Assembly: GCF_013090115.1 (NCBI RefSeq) | Contig: NZ_JABFNN010000037.1 | Coordinates: 1 to 64,000 of the forward strand | Source: Flagellimonas amphidinii | Lineage (GTDB): Bacteria; Bacteroidota; Bacteroidia; Flavobacteriales; Flavobacteriaceae | Direction of reading: 5' to 3' | DNA: 64,000 bases | In this document: piece after piece, positions 40,760 through 49,810 of the stretch | Position numbering within the stretch: the first letter of the stretch is position 1 | Layout: every line of letters begins with the position of its first letter | The notes under the pieces: generated by a model | Databases searched by the model: none | Told to the model about the DNA's origin: nothing | Seen by the model: the letters and a program-made list of their open reading frames with translations, nothing else | Program-made: the position numbers and the translations under genes

Positions 40760-43558
40760 ATGGACAAATATTCATTTTTAAACGCTGCACATACCTCTTT
40801 TTTTGCAGAGTTGTACGATAAATATATTACAAGCCCAGACAGTATTGAGCCCAGTTGGAGGGCTTTTTTTCAAGGGTTTGATTTTGGTTTGGAGAGCTCC
40901 TTGGAAGACTTGGGCATTGAATCTGGAGAAAATGGCATGGTCGCCCTTGCCAATGGCAAACAGGTGCCAATTCCAGATGCCTTGCAGAAGGAATTCCAAG
41001 TTATTCAGTTGATCAATGGGTACCGATCTCGAGGACACCTGTTCACTCAAACAAACCCGGTACGGGACAGAAGGCAGTATGTGCCTACATTGGAAATTGC
41101 CAATTTTGGACTGTCTCAAGATGATATGGATACCGTTTTTGATGCGGGTAGCATTATAGGTATTGGTTCCAGTTCTTTGAGGCAAATCATCAATCATTTA
41201 GAGCGGATTTACTGTGATGCCATTGGAGTGGAATACATGTATATCCGGACGCCGGAACGCATTCAATGGATACAGAATTGGCTTAATGTCAATGACAATC
41301 ACCCTAATTTTTCTGCCGATGAAAAGAAAAACATCCTCAGAAAATTGAATGAGGCAGTTTCTTTTGAAAGTTTTTTGCATACAAAATATGTGGGCCAAAA
41401 AAGATTCTCCTTGGAAGGAGGGGAGTCCTTAATTCCCGCTTTGGATGTAATTATTGAAAAGGCAGCTGATGCAGGAGTGAAACAATTTGTCATGGGAATG
41501 GCCCACCGTGGACGATTAAATGTATTGACAAACATATTTGGAAAGTCACCCAAAGATATTTTCAGTGAGTTTGATGGTAAGGATTATGAGGAAACCATCT
41601 TTGATGGTGATGTAAAATACCATTTGGGATGGACTTCCATGCGTGAGACCGACTCCGGCAAAATGGTGAATATGAACATTGCTCCTAACCCTTCACATTT
41701 GGAAACGGTCAATTCCATTGTAGAAGGAATCGCTAGGGCAAAACAAGATAGGGACCATCAAGGCAACGGCTCTGAAGTATTGCCTATTTTGGTCCATGGT
41801 GATGCGGCATTCGCTGGTCAAGGAGTTGTTTACGAGGTTGTTCAAATGGCCAAATTGGATGGATATAGAACAGAAGGGACCATTCATATTGTGGTGAACA
41901 ATCAAATAGGATTTACGACTAATTATTTGGATGGAAGGTCGTCAACGTACTGTACAGATGTTGGTAAAGTAACCTTGTCGCCTGTACTTCATATTAATGC
42001 AGATGATGCGGAAGCGGTGGTACATGCTGCAACTTTTGCGCTGGAATATAGAATGCGATACAAGAGGGATGTTTTCCTCGATCTTTTGGGATATCGTAAA
42101 TATGGACACAATGAAGGGGATGAACCAAAGTTTACACAGCCTTTGTTGTATAAGTCCATCTCCAAACATCAAAACCCTAGAGATATTTATGCGGCCAAAT
42201 TGATTGCCGAAGGAGTCATCGATAAGGATTATGTGAAGAATCTTGAGGTGGAATACAAGAAAAATTTAGAAGAAGACCTTTTAGATTCTCGCAAGATAGA
42301 GAAGACCAGAATAACTCCTTTCATGAAAGATGAATGGGAGGGTTTTGGACAAGTTACAGAAGGACCCATGTTGAAGTTGATAGATACTTCATATGACCTC
42401 AAAAAAATGGAGCAAGTCGCCCAAAGTATCACGGCACTTCCCGAAGGGAAAAAGTTCCTGAGGAAATTGGAACGTTTGGTGCAGGCGCGACATAAAATGT
42501 ATTTTGAAGACAATCGACTGGATTGGGCCATGGGTGAATTATTGGCCTATGGGTCTTTGATTGAGGAAGGGTATGATGTAAGGATGACCGGACAAGATGT
42601 GGAACGAGGGACATTTTCGCACAGGCATGCCGTAATCAAAACGGAGATGCATGAGGAGGAAGTTATCTTGTTGAACGAGCTGGGGAAAAATCAAAATGGG
42701 AAATTCCATATCTATAATTCCCTGCTTTCAGAATATGCAGTAATGGGCTTTGATTATGGCTATGCCATGGCAAGTCCAAAAACTTTAACGATTTGGGAAG
42801 CCCAGTTTGGAGATTTTAGTAATGGAGCTCAAATTGTAATCGATCAATACCTATCATCTGCGGAAGATAAATGGAAGTTGCAAAACGGATTGGTGCTTTT
42901 GCTTCCCCACGGATATGAAGGGCAAGGGGCTGAGCACTCTTCTGCAAGAATGGAGCGTTATTTACAGCTTTGCGCAAAAGATAATATGTTTGTTGCCGAT
43001 GTAACCACTCCCGCCAACCTTTTCCATTTATTGCGAAGACAAATGAAGGCTAATTTTAGAAAGCCTTTGGTGGTTTTCACGCCCAAAAGTTTGTTGAGAC
43101 ATCCCAAAGTAGTTTCCACTAAAGAAGAAATGGCTGAAGGCGGTTTCCAGATGGTCATTGATGATGCTTCGGCAACTGCTTCAAAAGTAAAGACCTTGGT
43201 GTTCTGTACAGGTAAGTTCTATTATGACCTGCTCGACAAAAGAGAGGAACTCAATAGAGATGATGTGGCATTGGTGCGTGTGGAACAATTGTTTCCATTG
43301 CCAGCAGAGGAAATGCGCAGCATCATCAAAAAATATAAAAATGCGGATGATGTGGTATGGGCTCAAGAGGAACCTAGAAATATGGGGGCTTGGGGTCATC
43401 TATTGATGCATTTTGATGAGGCCAAACAATTTAGGGTGGCTTCCCGAAGATTTTATGGGGCACCTGCAGCAGGAAGTGCAGTGCGTTCCCAAAGACGTCA
43501 CTCTCAGGTATTGGAGTACGTTTTTGATAAGAGTAAGGACAATATGTTAATTCGATAA
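40760..43558 (+). CDS. sucA: 2-oxoglutarate dehydrogenase E1
   Basis: A 932-residue thiamine diphosphate-dependent E1 subunit, decarboxylating 2-oxoglutarate in the TCA cycle. The N-terminal E2-binding start is recognisable (FLNAAHTSFFAELYDKY...SWRAFFQGF). GMAHRGRLNVLTN (about 248-260) and the ThDP/Mg segment HGDAAFAGQGVVYE (about 345-358) with NNQIGFTTN follow. The C-terminal half holds QDVERGTFSHRHAVI and EAQFGDFSNGAQIV. Full length. sucB starts 18 nt downstream. No FNR-type box precedes it. Confidence 0.96.
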   Translation: MDKYSFLNAAHTSFFAELYDKYITSPDSIEPSWRAFFQGFDFGLESSLEDLGIESGENGMVALANGKQVPIPDALQKEFQVIQLINGYRSRGHLFTQTNPVRDRRQYVPTLEIANFGLSQDDMDTVFDAGSIIGIGSSSLRQIINHLERIYCDAIGVEYMYIRTPERIQWIQNWLNVNDNHPNFSADEKKNILRKLNEAVSFESFLHTKYVGQKRFSLEGGESLIPALDVIIEKAADAGVKQFVMGMAHRGRLNVLTNIFGKSPKDIFSEFDGKDYEETIFDGDVKYHLGWTSMRETDSGKMVNMNIAPNPSHLETVNSIVEGIARAKQDRDHQGNGSEVLPILVHGDAAFAGQGVVYEVVQMAKLDGYRTEGTIHIVVNNQIGFTTNYLDGRSSTYCTDVGKVTLSPVLHINADDAEAVVHAATFALEYRMRYKRDVFLDLLGYRKYGHNEGDEPKFTQPLLYKSISKHQNPRDIYAAKLIAEGVIDKDYVKNLEVEYKKNLEEDLLDSRKIEKTRITPFMKDEWEGFGQVTEGPMLKLIDTSYDLKKMEQVAQSITALPEGKKFLRKLERLVQARHKMYFEDNRLDWAMGELLAYGSLIEEGYDVRMTGQDVERGTFSHRHAVIKTEMHEEEVILLNELGKNQNGKFHIYNSLLSEYAVMGFDYGYAMASPKTLTIWEAQFGDFSNGAQIVIDQYLSSAEDKWKLQNGLVLLLPHGYEGQGAEHSSARMERYLQLCAKDNMFVADVTTPANLFHLLRRQMKANFRKPLVVFTPKSLLRHPKVVSTKEEMAEGGFQMVIDDASATASKVKTLVFCTGKFYYDLLDKREELNRDDVALVRVEQLFPLPAEEMRSIIKKYKNADDVVWAQEEPRNMGAWGHLLMHFDEAKQFRVASRRFYGAPAAGSAVRSQRRHSQVLEYVFDKSKDNMLIR

Positions 43559-43576
43559 ACTAAGATAACGAGTACA

Positions 43577-44794
43577 ATGGTTTTAGAAATGAAAGTTCCC
43601 TCACCTGGGGAATCCATTACAGAAGTTGAAATTGCAGAGTGGCTGGTTGAGGATGGTGATTATGTGGAGAAAGATCAGGCTATAGCAGAAGTTGATTCTG
43701 ATAAGGCAACTTTAGAGCTTCCGGCTGAAGAAAGCGGTATTATTACTTTGAAGGCCGAAGTTGGAGATGCTGTGGCCGTTGGGGAAGTGGTTTGCCTTAT
43801 CGATACCAGTGCTGAAAAACCTGAAGGTGATGCACCTAATGCTGAGAAAAAGAAAGAGGTGCAGCCTGAGAAAGTTAAAGAAGAGCCTAAAAAGGAAGCT
43901 TCGAAAAAAGAAACTTATGCTTCTGGGACACCTTCTCCTGCAGCAAGGAAAATTCTAGATGAAAAGGGAATAAAGTCTTCATCCGTTTCTGGTACTGGAA
44001 GAGATGGTCGTATTACCAAGGAAGATGCTGTAAAAGCAGTGCCTTCTATGGGCACACCTACAGGGGGAAGTAGAGGGGAGTCTCGTTCTAAATTGTCCAT
44101 GCTTCGTAGAAAGGTGGCTGAGCGATTGGTTTCTGCCAAGAACGAAACCGCCATGTTGACTACCTTCAATGAGGTGGATATGGGGCCTATTTTTGAACTT
44201 CGCAAACAATATAAAGAAGAATTCAAGGAAAAGCACGGGGTAGGTTTAGGTTTTATGTCTTTCTTCACCAAGGCTGTGATTCGTGCTTTACAAATGTATC
44301 CTGCGGTAAACTCTATGATTGATGGTAAGGAAATGATTACCTATGATTTCTGTGATATCAGTATTGCCGTTTCCGGACCCAAAGGTTTAATGGTTCCAGT
44401 TATACGAAATGCTGAGAATTTGACTTTTAGAGGAGTTGAATCTGAAGTGAAACGTTTGGCGATTCGTGCAAGAGATGGGCAAATTACGGTAGATGAAATG
44501 ACCGGAGGTACTTTCACCATTTCAAATGGAGGGGTTTTCGGTTCCATGCTTTCCACGCCTATCATCAACCCACCACAAAGTGGTATTTTGGGAATGCACA
44601 ATATCGTAGAAAGACCTATCGTGAAAAACGGTGAAATTGTGGTTGCACCTATCATGTATGTGGCACTTTCCTATGATCATAGAATTATTGACGGTCGTGA
44701 ATCCGTTGGATTCTTGGTGGCCGTTAAGGAAGCATTGGAAAGTCCAGAAGAATTATTGATGGATAGCGATGTGAAAAAAGCCCTTGAGCTTTAA
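43577..44794 (+). CDS. sucB: Dihydrolipoyllysine succinyltransferase (2-oxoglutarate dehydrogenase E2)
   Basis: A 405-residue E2 core enzyme. The N-terminal lipoyl domain has its lipoylated lysine in VDSDKATLE (Lys43). A charged Glu/Lys linker (about 86-115) and the E3-binding domain (SPAARKILDEKGI, about 118-130; RDGRITKED) follow. The catalytic domain has the active site SYDHRIIDGRES near 373-384. The E1-E2 operon order is typical; the E3 subunit is not in this window. A terminator begins 28 nt after the stop. Confidence 0.96.
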   Translation: MVLEMKVPSPGESITEVEIAEWLVEDGDYVEKDQAIAEVDSDKATLELPAEESGIITLKAEVGDAVAVGEVVCLIDTSAEKPEGDAPNAEKKKEVQPEKVKEEPKKEASKKETYASGTPSPAARKILDEKGIKSSSVSGTGRDGRITKEDAVKAVPSMGTPTGGSRGESRSKLSMLRRKVAERLVSAKNETAMLTTFNEVDMGPIFELRKQYKEEFKEKHGVGLGFMSFFTKAVIRALQMYPAVNSMIDGKEMITYDFCDISIAVSGPKGLMVPVIRNAENLTFRGVESEVKRLAIRARDGQITVDEMTGGTFTISNGGVFGSMLSTPIINPPQSGILGMHNIVERPIVKNGEIVVAPIMYVALSYDHRIIDGRESVGFLVAVKEALESPEELLMDSDVKKALEL

Positions 44795-44821
44795 TTGAAA
44801 ATCGTTCGTAAAATAAATAGC

Positions 44822-44856
44822 ATGCCTTTACTTTTTTAAGTAGAGGCATTTTTTTT
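44822..44856. terminator. Terminator after sucB, overlapping the convergent gene's end
   Basis: ATGCCTTTACTT (44822-44833) pairs with AAGTAGAGGCAT (44838-44849), with one G-U pair and a 4-nt loop, followed by an eight-base T run. The stop codon of the minus-strand protease-like gene (44828-44830) lies in the 5' arm, so the hairpin includes the last codons of that gene. Confidence 0.8.
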
Positions 44857-45268
44857 CATAATCAATTACAGCTTTTCCTTTTTTAAGGACATCGGCTCCA
44901 ATGATGCCGTCAACCGGAAGTACATTGTGGGAGGTCAAAGCTTGGTTCACATGGACTAAATCAAAAAGTACAATTTTTTGCCGACTCTTTTTCCAGTCCC
45001 CAATCTGTATTTTGTTTTTGGAAGAGACCAAAGTTTCCATTTCTACGGCCCCAGCCCCGGCTGCTTTAACATCAGAAGTTTCAGAAATCATTTCAAAAAA
45101 ATCAATCTTGTCTATTCCCACGCAAGTATTGGAGGCTCCGGTATCTAAAATAAAGCGACCGGAAACACCATTGATTTTTGCTGAAATCTCAAAATGGTTA
45201 GTTTCGGTTAATATCAGGGGAATTTTCACATAGCTTTTGGCTTTCAGGAATTTTTTCAGTGATGTCAT
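44828..45268 (-). CDS. Retropepsin-like aspartyl protease family protein
   Basis: A 146-residue protein with one aspartyl-protease half: the catalytic motif FILDTGASNTCV (Asp42), a flap-like region and a second hydrophobic-hydrophobic-Gly segment DGIIGADVLKKG (about 122-133). The pattern matches clan AA single-domain retropepsin-like proteins that dimerise to act. There is no signal peptide, so it is probably cytoplasmic. Substrate unknown. It converges on sucB. Confidence 0.8.
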   Translation of the reverse strand: MTSLKKFLKAKSYVKIPLILTETNHFEISAKINGVSGRFILDTGASNTCVGIDKIDFFEMISETSDVKAAGAGAVEMETLVSSKNKIQIGDWKKSRQKIVLFDLVHVNQALTSHNVLPVDGIIGADVLKKGKAVIDYEKKCLYLKK

Positions 45269-45284
45269 ATTGAGGTTTGAATGT

Positions 45285-45313
45285 TGTCATCCAGAGCGCA
45301 GTCGAAGGATTCT
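45285..45313. repeat. Fragment of a dispersed flavobacterial intergenic repeat
   Basis: The segment centred on GAGCGCAGTCGAAGGAT resembles a short repeat I recognise from intergenic gaps of many Bacteroidota genomes (TCATCC-type start, GAGCGCAGTCGA core, AAGGATTCT end). Only one copy is seen in this window, and its pairing partner arm is missing. Confidence 0.45.
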
Positions 45314-45374
45314 AATGTTCAAAGTTTTGAGACAACTAAGATAAACCTATTTTTGCGTTATGTGTTACAGGTTT

Positions 45375-45944
45375 ATGAAGAACATAGTTATCGTTGCCAT
45401 TCTGGTTATTTGTGTGATATCCTGCAAGCAGGAAAAGAAAAAAGTAGATAAAGTCCAATTGGTTGAGAGCTATATCGATGCGCTTAACGGTAGAAATTTT
45501 GATGAGGTGTTCCGTTGCTTTAAAGATAGCATCCGGATGAAGGAATTGGATTATGCCAGTGCCTATAGCAAGCGGGAATATTATCCATTTTTTCAGTGGG
45601 ATTCCACTTTTGGGGCTACATATCAAATTTTGGAGATTAAGCCAAAAGGAATGGATGTAGAAATGAAAGTTTCAAAGCAATGCACAAGGATACAATTTTT
45701 GAATGAGGAACCAATCATCACAAAAGAGTTGGTGAAATTTGAAGATGGTGCCATAAATAGTGTGGATATTACTGAATATATTGTGTTCAATGACGAAAAA
45801 TGGACTGGTAATAGGGAGCGTTTGGTAACATGGATAAAGACCAACTACCCAGAATTGGATGGTTTCTTGATTGACCAAAGCAGGCAAGGGGCATTGAACT
45901 ATTTAAAAGCTATAGAATTGTATCAAAAAGAAGGAAAAAATTAA
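45375..45944 (+). CDS. Lipoprotein of unknown function
   Basis: A 189-residue exported lipoprotein with lipobox VICVISCKQ (Cys about residue 14). The mature part looks like an NTF2/SnoaL-type fold: an N-terminal helix (VESYIDALNGRNFDEVFRC) then alternating strands, and it ends in a charged helix. This is a fold guess only. The start at 45375 is preferred over an ATG at 45360, since it gives a proper signal peptide. Its stop codon directly abuts the tatD start, so the two are translationally close. Confidence 0.7.
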   Translation: MKNIVIVAILVICVISCKQEKKKVDKVQLVESYIDALNGRNFDEVFRCFKDSIRMKELDYASAYSKREYYPFFQWDSTFGATYQILEIKPKGMDVEMKVSKQCTRIQFLNEEPIITKELVKFEDGAINSVDITEYIVFNDEKWTGNRERLVTWIKTNYPELDGFLIDQSRQGALNYLKAIELYQKEGKN

Positions 45945-46712
45945 ATGATCATAACCGATACCCATACTCATTTATATAGTGAGGCCTTTGATGAAGATAG
46001 GAACGAGATGATGAATAGAGCATTGGAGGAAGGTGTGGAGCGCTTCTTTATACCAGCCATTGATTCTACCTATACTCAGGCCATGCTGGATTTGGAATCA
46101 GCTTACCCTAACAATGTTTTTTTAATGATGGGTCTTCATCCAACCCATGTGAAGGAAAACTATAAAGAAGAATTGGCGCATGTGGAAGAAATGTTTTCCA
46201 AAAGGAAATTTTGTGCTGTGGGGGAAATAGGAATCGACCTGTATTGGGATAAAACCTTTTTGAAAGAACAGCAAGATGCTTTTGTGCAGCAGATTCAATT
46301 GGCCAAAAAATATAAGCTGCCCATTGTGATTCATGGGAGGGAATCTTTCGATGAGATTTTTGAAATTTTGGAACAGGAAAAGGGAGAAGACCTTTTCGGA
46401 ATTTTTCATTGCTTTACTGGAACTTTGGAACAAGCGCATAAGGCCATATCCTATAATATGAAATTGGGAATCGGGGGGGTGGTTACCTTTAAAAATGGCA
46501 AAATAGACCAATTTTTACACGAAGTTGATTTGAAACATATAGTGTTGGAAACCGATTCGCCATATTTAGCGCCGGTCCCATTTAGAGGGAAACGCAACGA
46601 AAGTTCATACATTTTAAAAGTTTTGGAAAAGCTTGCATATATATATAGTATAACTCCGGAAGAAATAGGGGTCATTACCACTGAAAATTCCAAAGCAATA
46701 TTTGGTGTCTAA
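45945..46712 (+). CDS. tatD: TatD family metal-dependent hydrolase
   Basis: A 255-residue TIM-barrel metal-dependent nuclease. Metal ligands are seen in ITDTHTHL (2-9; His-x-His), GEIGIDLYW (about 92-100), VIHGRES (about 125-131), HCFTG (about 152-156) and ETDSPYLAPVP (about 202-212). Bacterial TatD-type proteins act as 3'-5' DNases or other hydrolases. It starts immediately after the lipoprotein stop and ends 2 nt before ansA, giving a three-gene operon. Confidence 0.93.
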   Translation: MIITDTHTHLYSEAFDEDRNEMMNRALEEGVERFFIPAIDSTYTQAMLDLESAYPNNVFLMMGLHPTHVKENYKEELAHVEEMFSKRKFCAVGEIGIDLYWDKTFLKEQQDAFVQQIQLAKKYKLPIVIHGRESFDEIFEILEQEKGEDLFGIFHCFTGTLEQAHKAISYNMKLGIGGVVTFKNGKIDQFLHEVDLKHIVLETDSPYLAPVPFRGKRNESSYILKVLEKLAYIYSITPEEIGVITTENSKAIFGV

Positions 46713-46714
46713 GC

Positions 46715-47746
46715 ATGCAAAAGTCAACTAATATACTCCTTATATATACAGGTGGAACCATAGGGATGGTCAAGGACTATAAAACAGGTTCTTTAAAAGC
46801 TTTCAATTTTGATGAACTGATTAAGAATATTCCTGAGTTGAACCAGTTGGATTGCACCTTGAAGGGAATATCCTTTAAAAATCCGATTGATTCCTCCAAT
46901 ATGAACCCTAAGTATTGGGCTTTGATAGCTTCCATTATTGAAGAAAACTATGCGGAGTATGACGGTTTTGTGGTCTTGCACGGAAGTGATACGATGAGTT
47001 ATTCTGCCTCGGCACTCAGCTTTATGCTCGAGAACTTGGCGAAACCGGTCATTTTTACTGGGTCGCAATTGCCAATTGGGGATTTGCGGACAGATGCCAA
47101 GGAGAACTTGATAACATCTATTGAAATTGCATCGCTTCAAGAAAAAGGAAAACCTGTGATCCAAGAGGTAGGACTTTATTTTGAGTATAAACTTTATCGA
47201 GCTAATAGAACCACCAAGATCAATGCAGAGCATTTTGAAGCGTTTGCATCTTTGAATCACCCTCCATTGGTGGAATCTGGTGTGCACTTAAAAGTAGATT
47301 ACGATAAACTTTGCAGGCCACCAGCTAAAAACAAACCATTAAAGGTGCATAAAACAATGGATGATAATGTGGCCATCCTCAAACTTTTTCCAGGATTGAA
47401 CCAAAAAGTTCTTAAATCTGTCATGGAGACTCCCGGATTGAAAGCACTTGTATTGGAAACATATGGTGCAGGAAATGCTCCAATGGACGATTGGTTCTTA
47501 AAAGGATTAAAAAAAGGATTGGACAGTGGATTGCATATTATTAATGTAACACAATGCTCTGGGGGAGCAGTTGCCATGGGGCATTATGAGACCAGTGAAA
47601 AGCTAAAGCAAATGCAATTGATTAATGGAAAGGACATTACGACCGAGGCGGCCATAACCAAGTCTATGTATCTCTTGGGAACCAAGATTTCCAGTAGGCT
47701 CTTCAAGACTGTTTTTGAAACGCCCCTACGGGGTGAAATGCGCTAA
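46715..47746 (+). CDS. ansA: L-asparaginase, type I
   Basis: A 343-residue cytoplasmic asparaginase, hydrolysing asparagine to aspartate and ammonia. The two catalytic threonine regions are LIYTGGTIGM (about 9-18) and VLHGSDTMSYSA (about 88-99), and the lysine-containing TGSQLPIGDLRTDAKEN (about 115-131) follows. The absence of a signal peptide supports type I. It is the last gene of the lipoprotein-tatD-ansA group, followed by tRNA-Ser. Confidence 0.94.
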   Translation: MQKSTNILLIYTGGTIGMVKDYKTGSLKAFNFDELIKNIPELNQLDCTLKGISFKNPIDSSNMNPKYWALIASIIEENYAEYDGFVVLHGSDTMSYSASALSFMLENLAKPVIFTGSQLPIGDLRTDAKENLITSIEIASLQEKGKPVIQEVGLYFEYKLYRANRTTKINAEHFEAFASLNHPPLVESGVHLKVDYDKLCRPPAKNKPLKVHKTMDDNVAILKLFPGLNQKVLKSVMETPGLKALVLETYGAGNAPMDDWFLKGLKKGLDSGLHIINVTQCSGGAVAMGHYETSEKLKQMQLINGKDITTEAAITKSMYLLGTKISSRLFKTVFETPLRGEMR

Positions 47747-47813
47747 AATTAACGCCTCAAATTTTAGTAACTAATTATTTTTTTGTTTCTTGGTCGGCCT
47801 AACTATGGGAAAT

Positions 47814-47901
47814 AGAGAGGTGGCCGAGTGGTCGAAGGCGCACGCCTGGAAAGTGTGTATACACCAAAAGTGTATCGAGGGTTCGAATCCCTTCCTCTCT
47901 G
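47814..47901 (+). tRNA. tRNA-Ser (anticodon GGA)
   Basis: The acceptor arms AGAGAGG (47814-47820) and CCTCTCT (47894-47900) pair fully, with discriminator G at 47901. The anticodon stem CACGC/GTGTG encloses CTGGAAA, giving anticodon GGA for UCC/UCU codons. A long variable arm (TATACACC...GTGTATC) is the class II mark of serine tRNAs, and the T arm contains GGTTCGAATCC. CCA is not encoded. Confidence 0.97.
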
Positions 47902-47979
47902 CTAGGTATTTTAATTTTTCAATTATAAAATTTTTATATCTTTAACATTATTAACTAACTAAATTTAAGTTTGAAAGAA

Positions 47980-48714
47980 ATGAAAAGAATATCCTTTACT
48001 CTGGCTGCTGCCGGAATGTTTATTTTGGGAACTACAAATGCTTCTGCGGCAATGTTACAAGAAGAAGCTGCTGCTGAGGCAAGCAAAGGTTTCACCCAAG
48101 TTTTGAAAGAACAGTTTATCCAGGGAGGTCCTGCCTTTATGGGTATTGTACTTCTTTGTTTGATCTTGGGACTGGCTGTTGCCATTGAAAGAATCATTTA
48201 TTTGAATTTGGCTACCACAAACTCTGCCAAACTTAAGCAGCAAGTTGAGGATGCCTTGGCTTCTGGTGGTGTTGAAGCGGCCAAAGAGGTGTGCAGAAAC
48301 ACCAAAGGACCTGTTGCTTCTATTTTCTACCAAGGATTGGATAGAGCTGGAGAAGGATTGGAATCTGCAGAGAAAGCTGTTGTTGCTTACGGAGGTGTAC
48401 AAATGGGACAGTTGGAGAAAAACGTTTCATGGTTGTCGCTCTTTATCGCAATTGCTCCCATGCTTGGGTTCATGGGTACAGTAATTGGTATGATTCAGGC
48501 CTTCCAGAAAATTGCGGCTGTTGGTAACTTGAGCGCATCTTTGATTGCCGGTGATATCCAAGTGGCGTTATTGACTACTGTATTTGGTTTGATCGTGGCA
48601 ATTATCCTTCAGATTTTTTACAACTATATCATTGCTAAAATCGATAGTATCGTAAACGACATGGAAGACTCCTCCATATCATTGATTGATATGTTGGCTG
48701 CACACAAGAAATAA
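47980..48714 (+). CDS. exbB: MotA/TolQ/ExbB proton channel family protein
   Basis: A 244-residue ExbB-type channel protein. The N-terminus has a signal-like segment (FTLAAAGMFILGTTNASA), then three membrane segments (about 45-65, 145-165, 180-210) and a cytoplasmic loop between the first and second. The conserved IAPMLGFMGTVIGMIQAFQ and LLTTVFGLIVAIILQIFYNY are typical. With ExbD it uses proton-motive force to energise TonB or a gliding/secretion-type partner. The ATG at 47980 is preferred; a TTG at 47971 is possible. It heads a cluster with two ExbD pairs. Confidence 0.93.
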   Translation: MKRISFTLAAAGMFILGTTNASAAMLQEEAAAEASKGFTQVLKEQFIQGGPAFMGIVLLCLILGLAVAIERIIYLNLATTNSAKLKQQVEDALASGGVEAAKEVCRNTKGPVASIFYQGLDRAGEGLESAEKAVVAYGGVQMGQLEKNVSWLSLFIAIAPMLGFMGTVIGMIQAFQKIAAVGNLSASLIAGDIQVALLTTVFGLIVAIILQIFYNYIIAKIDSIVNDMEDSSISLIDMLAAHKK

Positions 48715-48741
48715 TTACGAAATTAAAAACTATCGAGAATC

Positions 48742-49179
48742 ATGAATAAAATAGTAAAAATTGCACTCATAGTCATCGGGTTGATTGCGGCCGTACTTTG
48801 GTTCTCTTTGCCTGATGCTGATGACCCAGATGCCATCAATAGTGGTTCTATGAGCTTTATGTTCGTTATCATGTACATATTGTTGGCAATAGCAGTGGTT
48901 ACAGCAGTATTTTTCGGATTGAAAAAACTGTTCTCTACTCCTGGAAGTTTAAAAAAGGCCTTATTTGCCATTGGTGGATTGGCCATTATCGTAGCCATAT
49001 CCTATGGACTTTCATCAAATAATGCTGCTGTAGTGGAGGAAATGGCCACTAGAGGTATTGAAACTACTGAAGGTACTGTGAAAAACATAGGAATGGGATT
49101 GAATGTATTCTTTATCCTTACCGTTGTGGCCGTTGCGCTAATGGTTTTCCCAGGATTGAAGAGAATGTTCGTTAAGTAA
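48742..49179 (+). CDS. Small membrane protein between exbB and exbD
   Basis: A 145-residue protein with four hydrophobic segments (about 5-23, 33-55, 70-86, 114-137). I do not assign a family, but proteins like it sit between exbB and exbD in related Bacteroidota. The spacing (27 nt after exbB, 13 nt before exbD) shows co-transcription. It could be an accessory subunit of the channel complex; no motif points to a function. Confidence 0.75.
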   Translation: MNKIVKIALIVIGLIAAVLWFSLPDADDPDAINSGSMSFMFVIMYILLAIAVVTAVFFGLKKLFSTPGSLKKALFAIGGLAIIVAISYGLSSNNAAVVEEMATRGIETTEGTVKNIGMGLNVFFILTVVAVALMVFPGLKRMFVK

Positions 49180-49192
49180 AAAGAATAGAATT

Positions 49193-49798
49193 ATGCCTAG
49201 AAGAAAAGGAGCACCGGAAGTAAATGCCGGTTCCATGGCGGATATAGCCTTCCTCTTGCTTATCTTTTTCTTGGTTACCACAACCATTGAGACAGATGCA
49301 GGATTGGACAGGATGCTACCGCCGATTGAACCGCCAGATCAGGATGTTGTCATCAAGCAGAAGAACATTTTTACTGTGAACATCAATAAAAATGGTCAGC
49401 TTTTGGTTGAAGATGAACTGATGGAATTAAAAGATCTTAGAGATGCCGCTAAGGCGTTCTTGGAAAACGGAGCCGATGGTACTTGTACATATTGTAGCGG
49501 AAGAAAGGATCAAGCTTCCTCAGACAATCCTTCAAAAGCCATTATTTCTCTGAAGAATGACCGTGAAACTAGATATGCAACCTACATTACAGTTCAAAAT
49601 GAATTGGTAGGTGCCTATAACGACTTGAGAAACCGTGAGGCCAACAGAATCTTTGGACGTGACTTTACTGAAATGGAAGCTGAGTATCTGAATCCAGAGA
49701 CTCCTTCAAATGTAAGGGATGACCTAAAGGATAAAGTAAAGCGTATTCAAGATATGTTTCCACAGAAACTATCGGAAGCGGAAACCACAAGTAACTAA
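49193..49798 (+). CDS. exbD: ExbD/TolR-type biopolymer transport protein
   Basis: A 201-residue ExbD. The membrane segment near residues 17-33 carries the channel aspartate in SMADIAFLLLIFF (Asp17). The periplasmic domain is longer than in classical ExbD and contains a Cys-x-x-Cys pair, CTYC (Cys98, Cys101), between GADG and SGRKDQ, and an acidic C-terminal helix region. The next ExbD, at 49811, starts 12 nt later and has a different sequence, so the two probably form a hetero-pair with ExbB. Together with the copies at 50453 and 51078 this is a tandem duplication. Confidence 0.93.
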   Translation: MPRRKGAPEVNAGSMADIAFLLLIFFLVTTTIETDAGLDRMLPPIEPPDQDVVIKQKNIFTVNINKNGQLLVEDELMELKDLRDAAKAFLENGADGTCTYCSGRKDQASSDNPSKAIISLKNDRETRYATYITVQNELVGAYNDLRNREANRIFGRDFTEMEAEYLNPETPSNVRDDLKDKVKRIQDMFPQKLSEAETTSN

Positions 49799-49810
49799 AG
49801 ATTAGAATTT

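Noticed and set aside
46122-46511. A 129-residue minus-strand frame opposite tatD
   Set aside because: Antisense to conserved TatD metal-binding segments, with no domain or start signal; a frame shadow.
47782-47807. TTTG (47782-47785) and TAACTATG (47800-47807) as the tRNA-Ser promoter
   Set aside because: The spacing is only 14 nt and the -7 octamer has a mismatch in the TTTG half; too weak to annotate.
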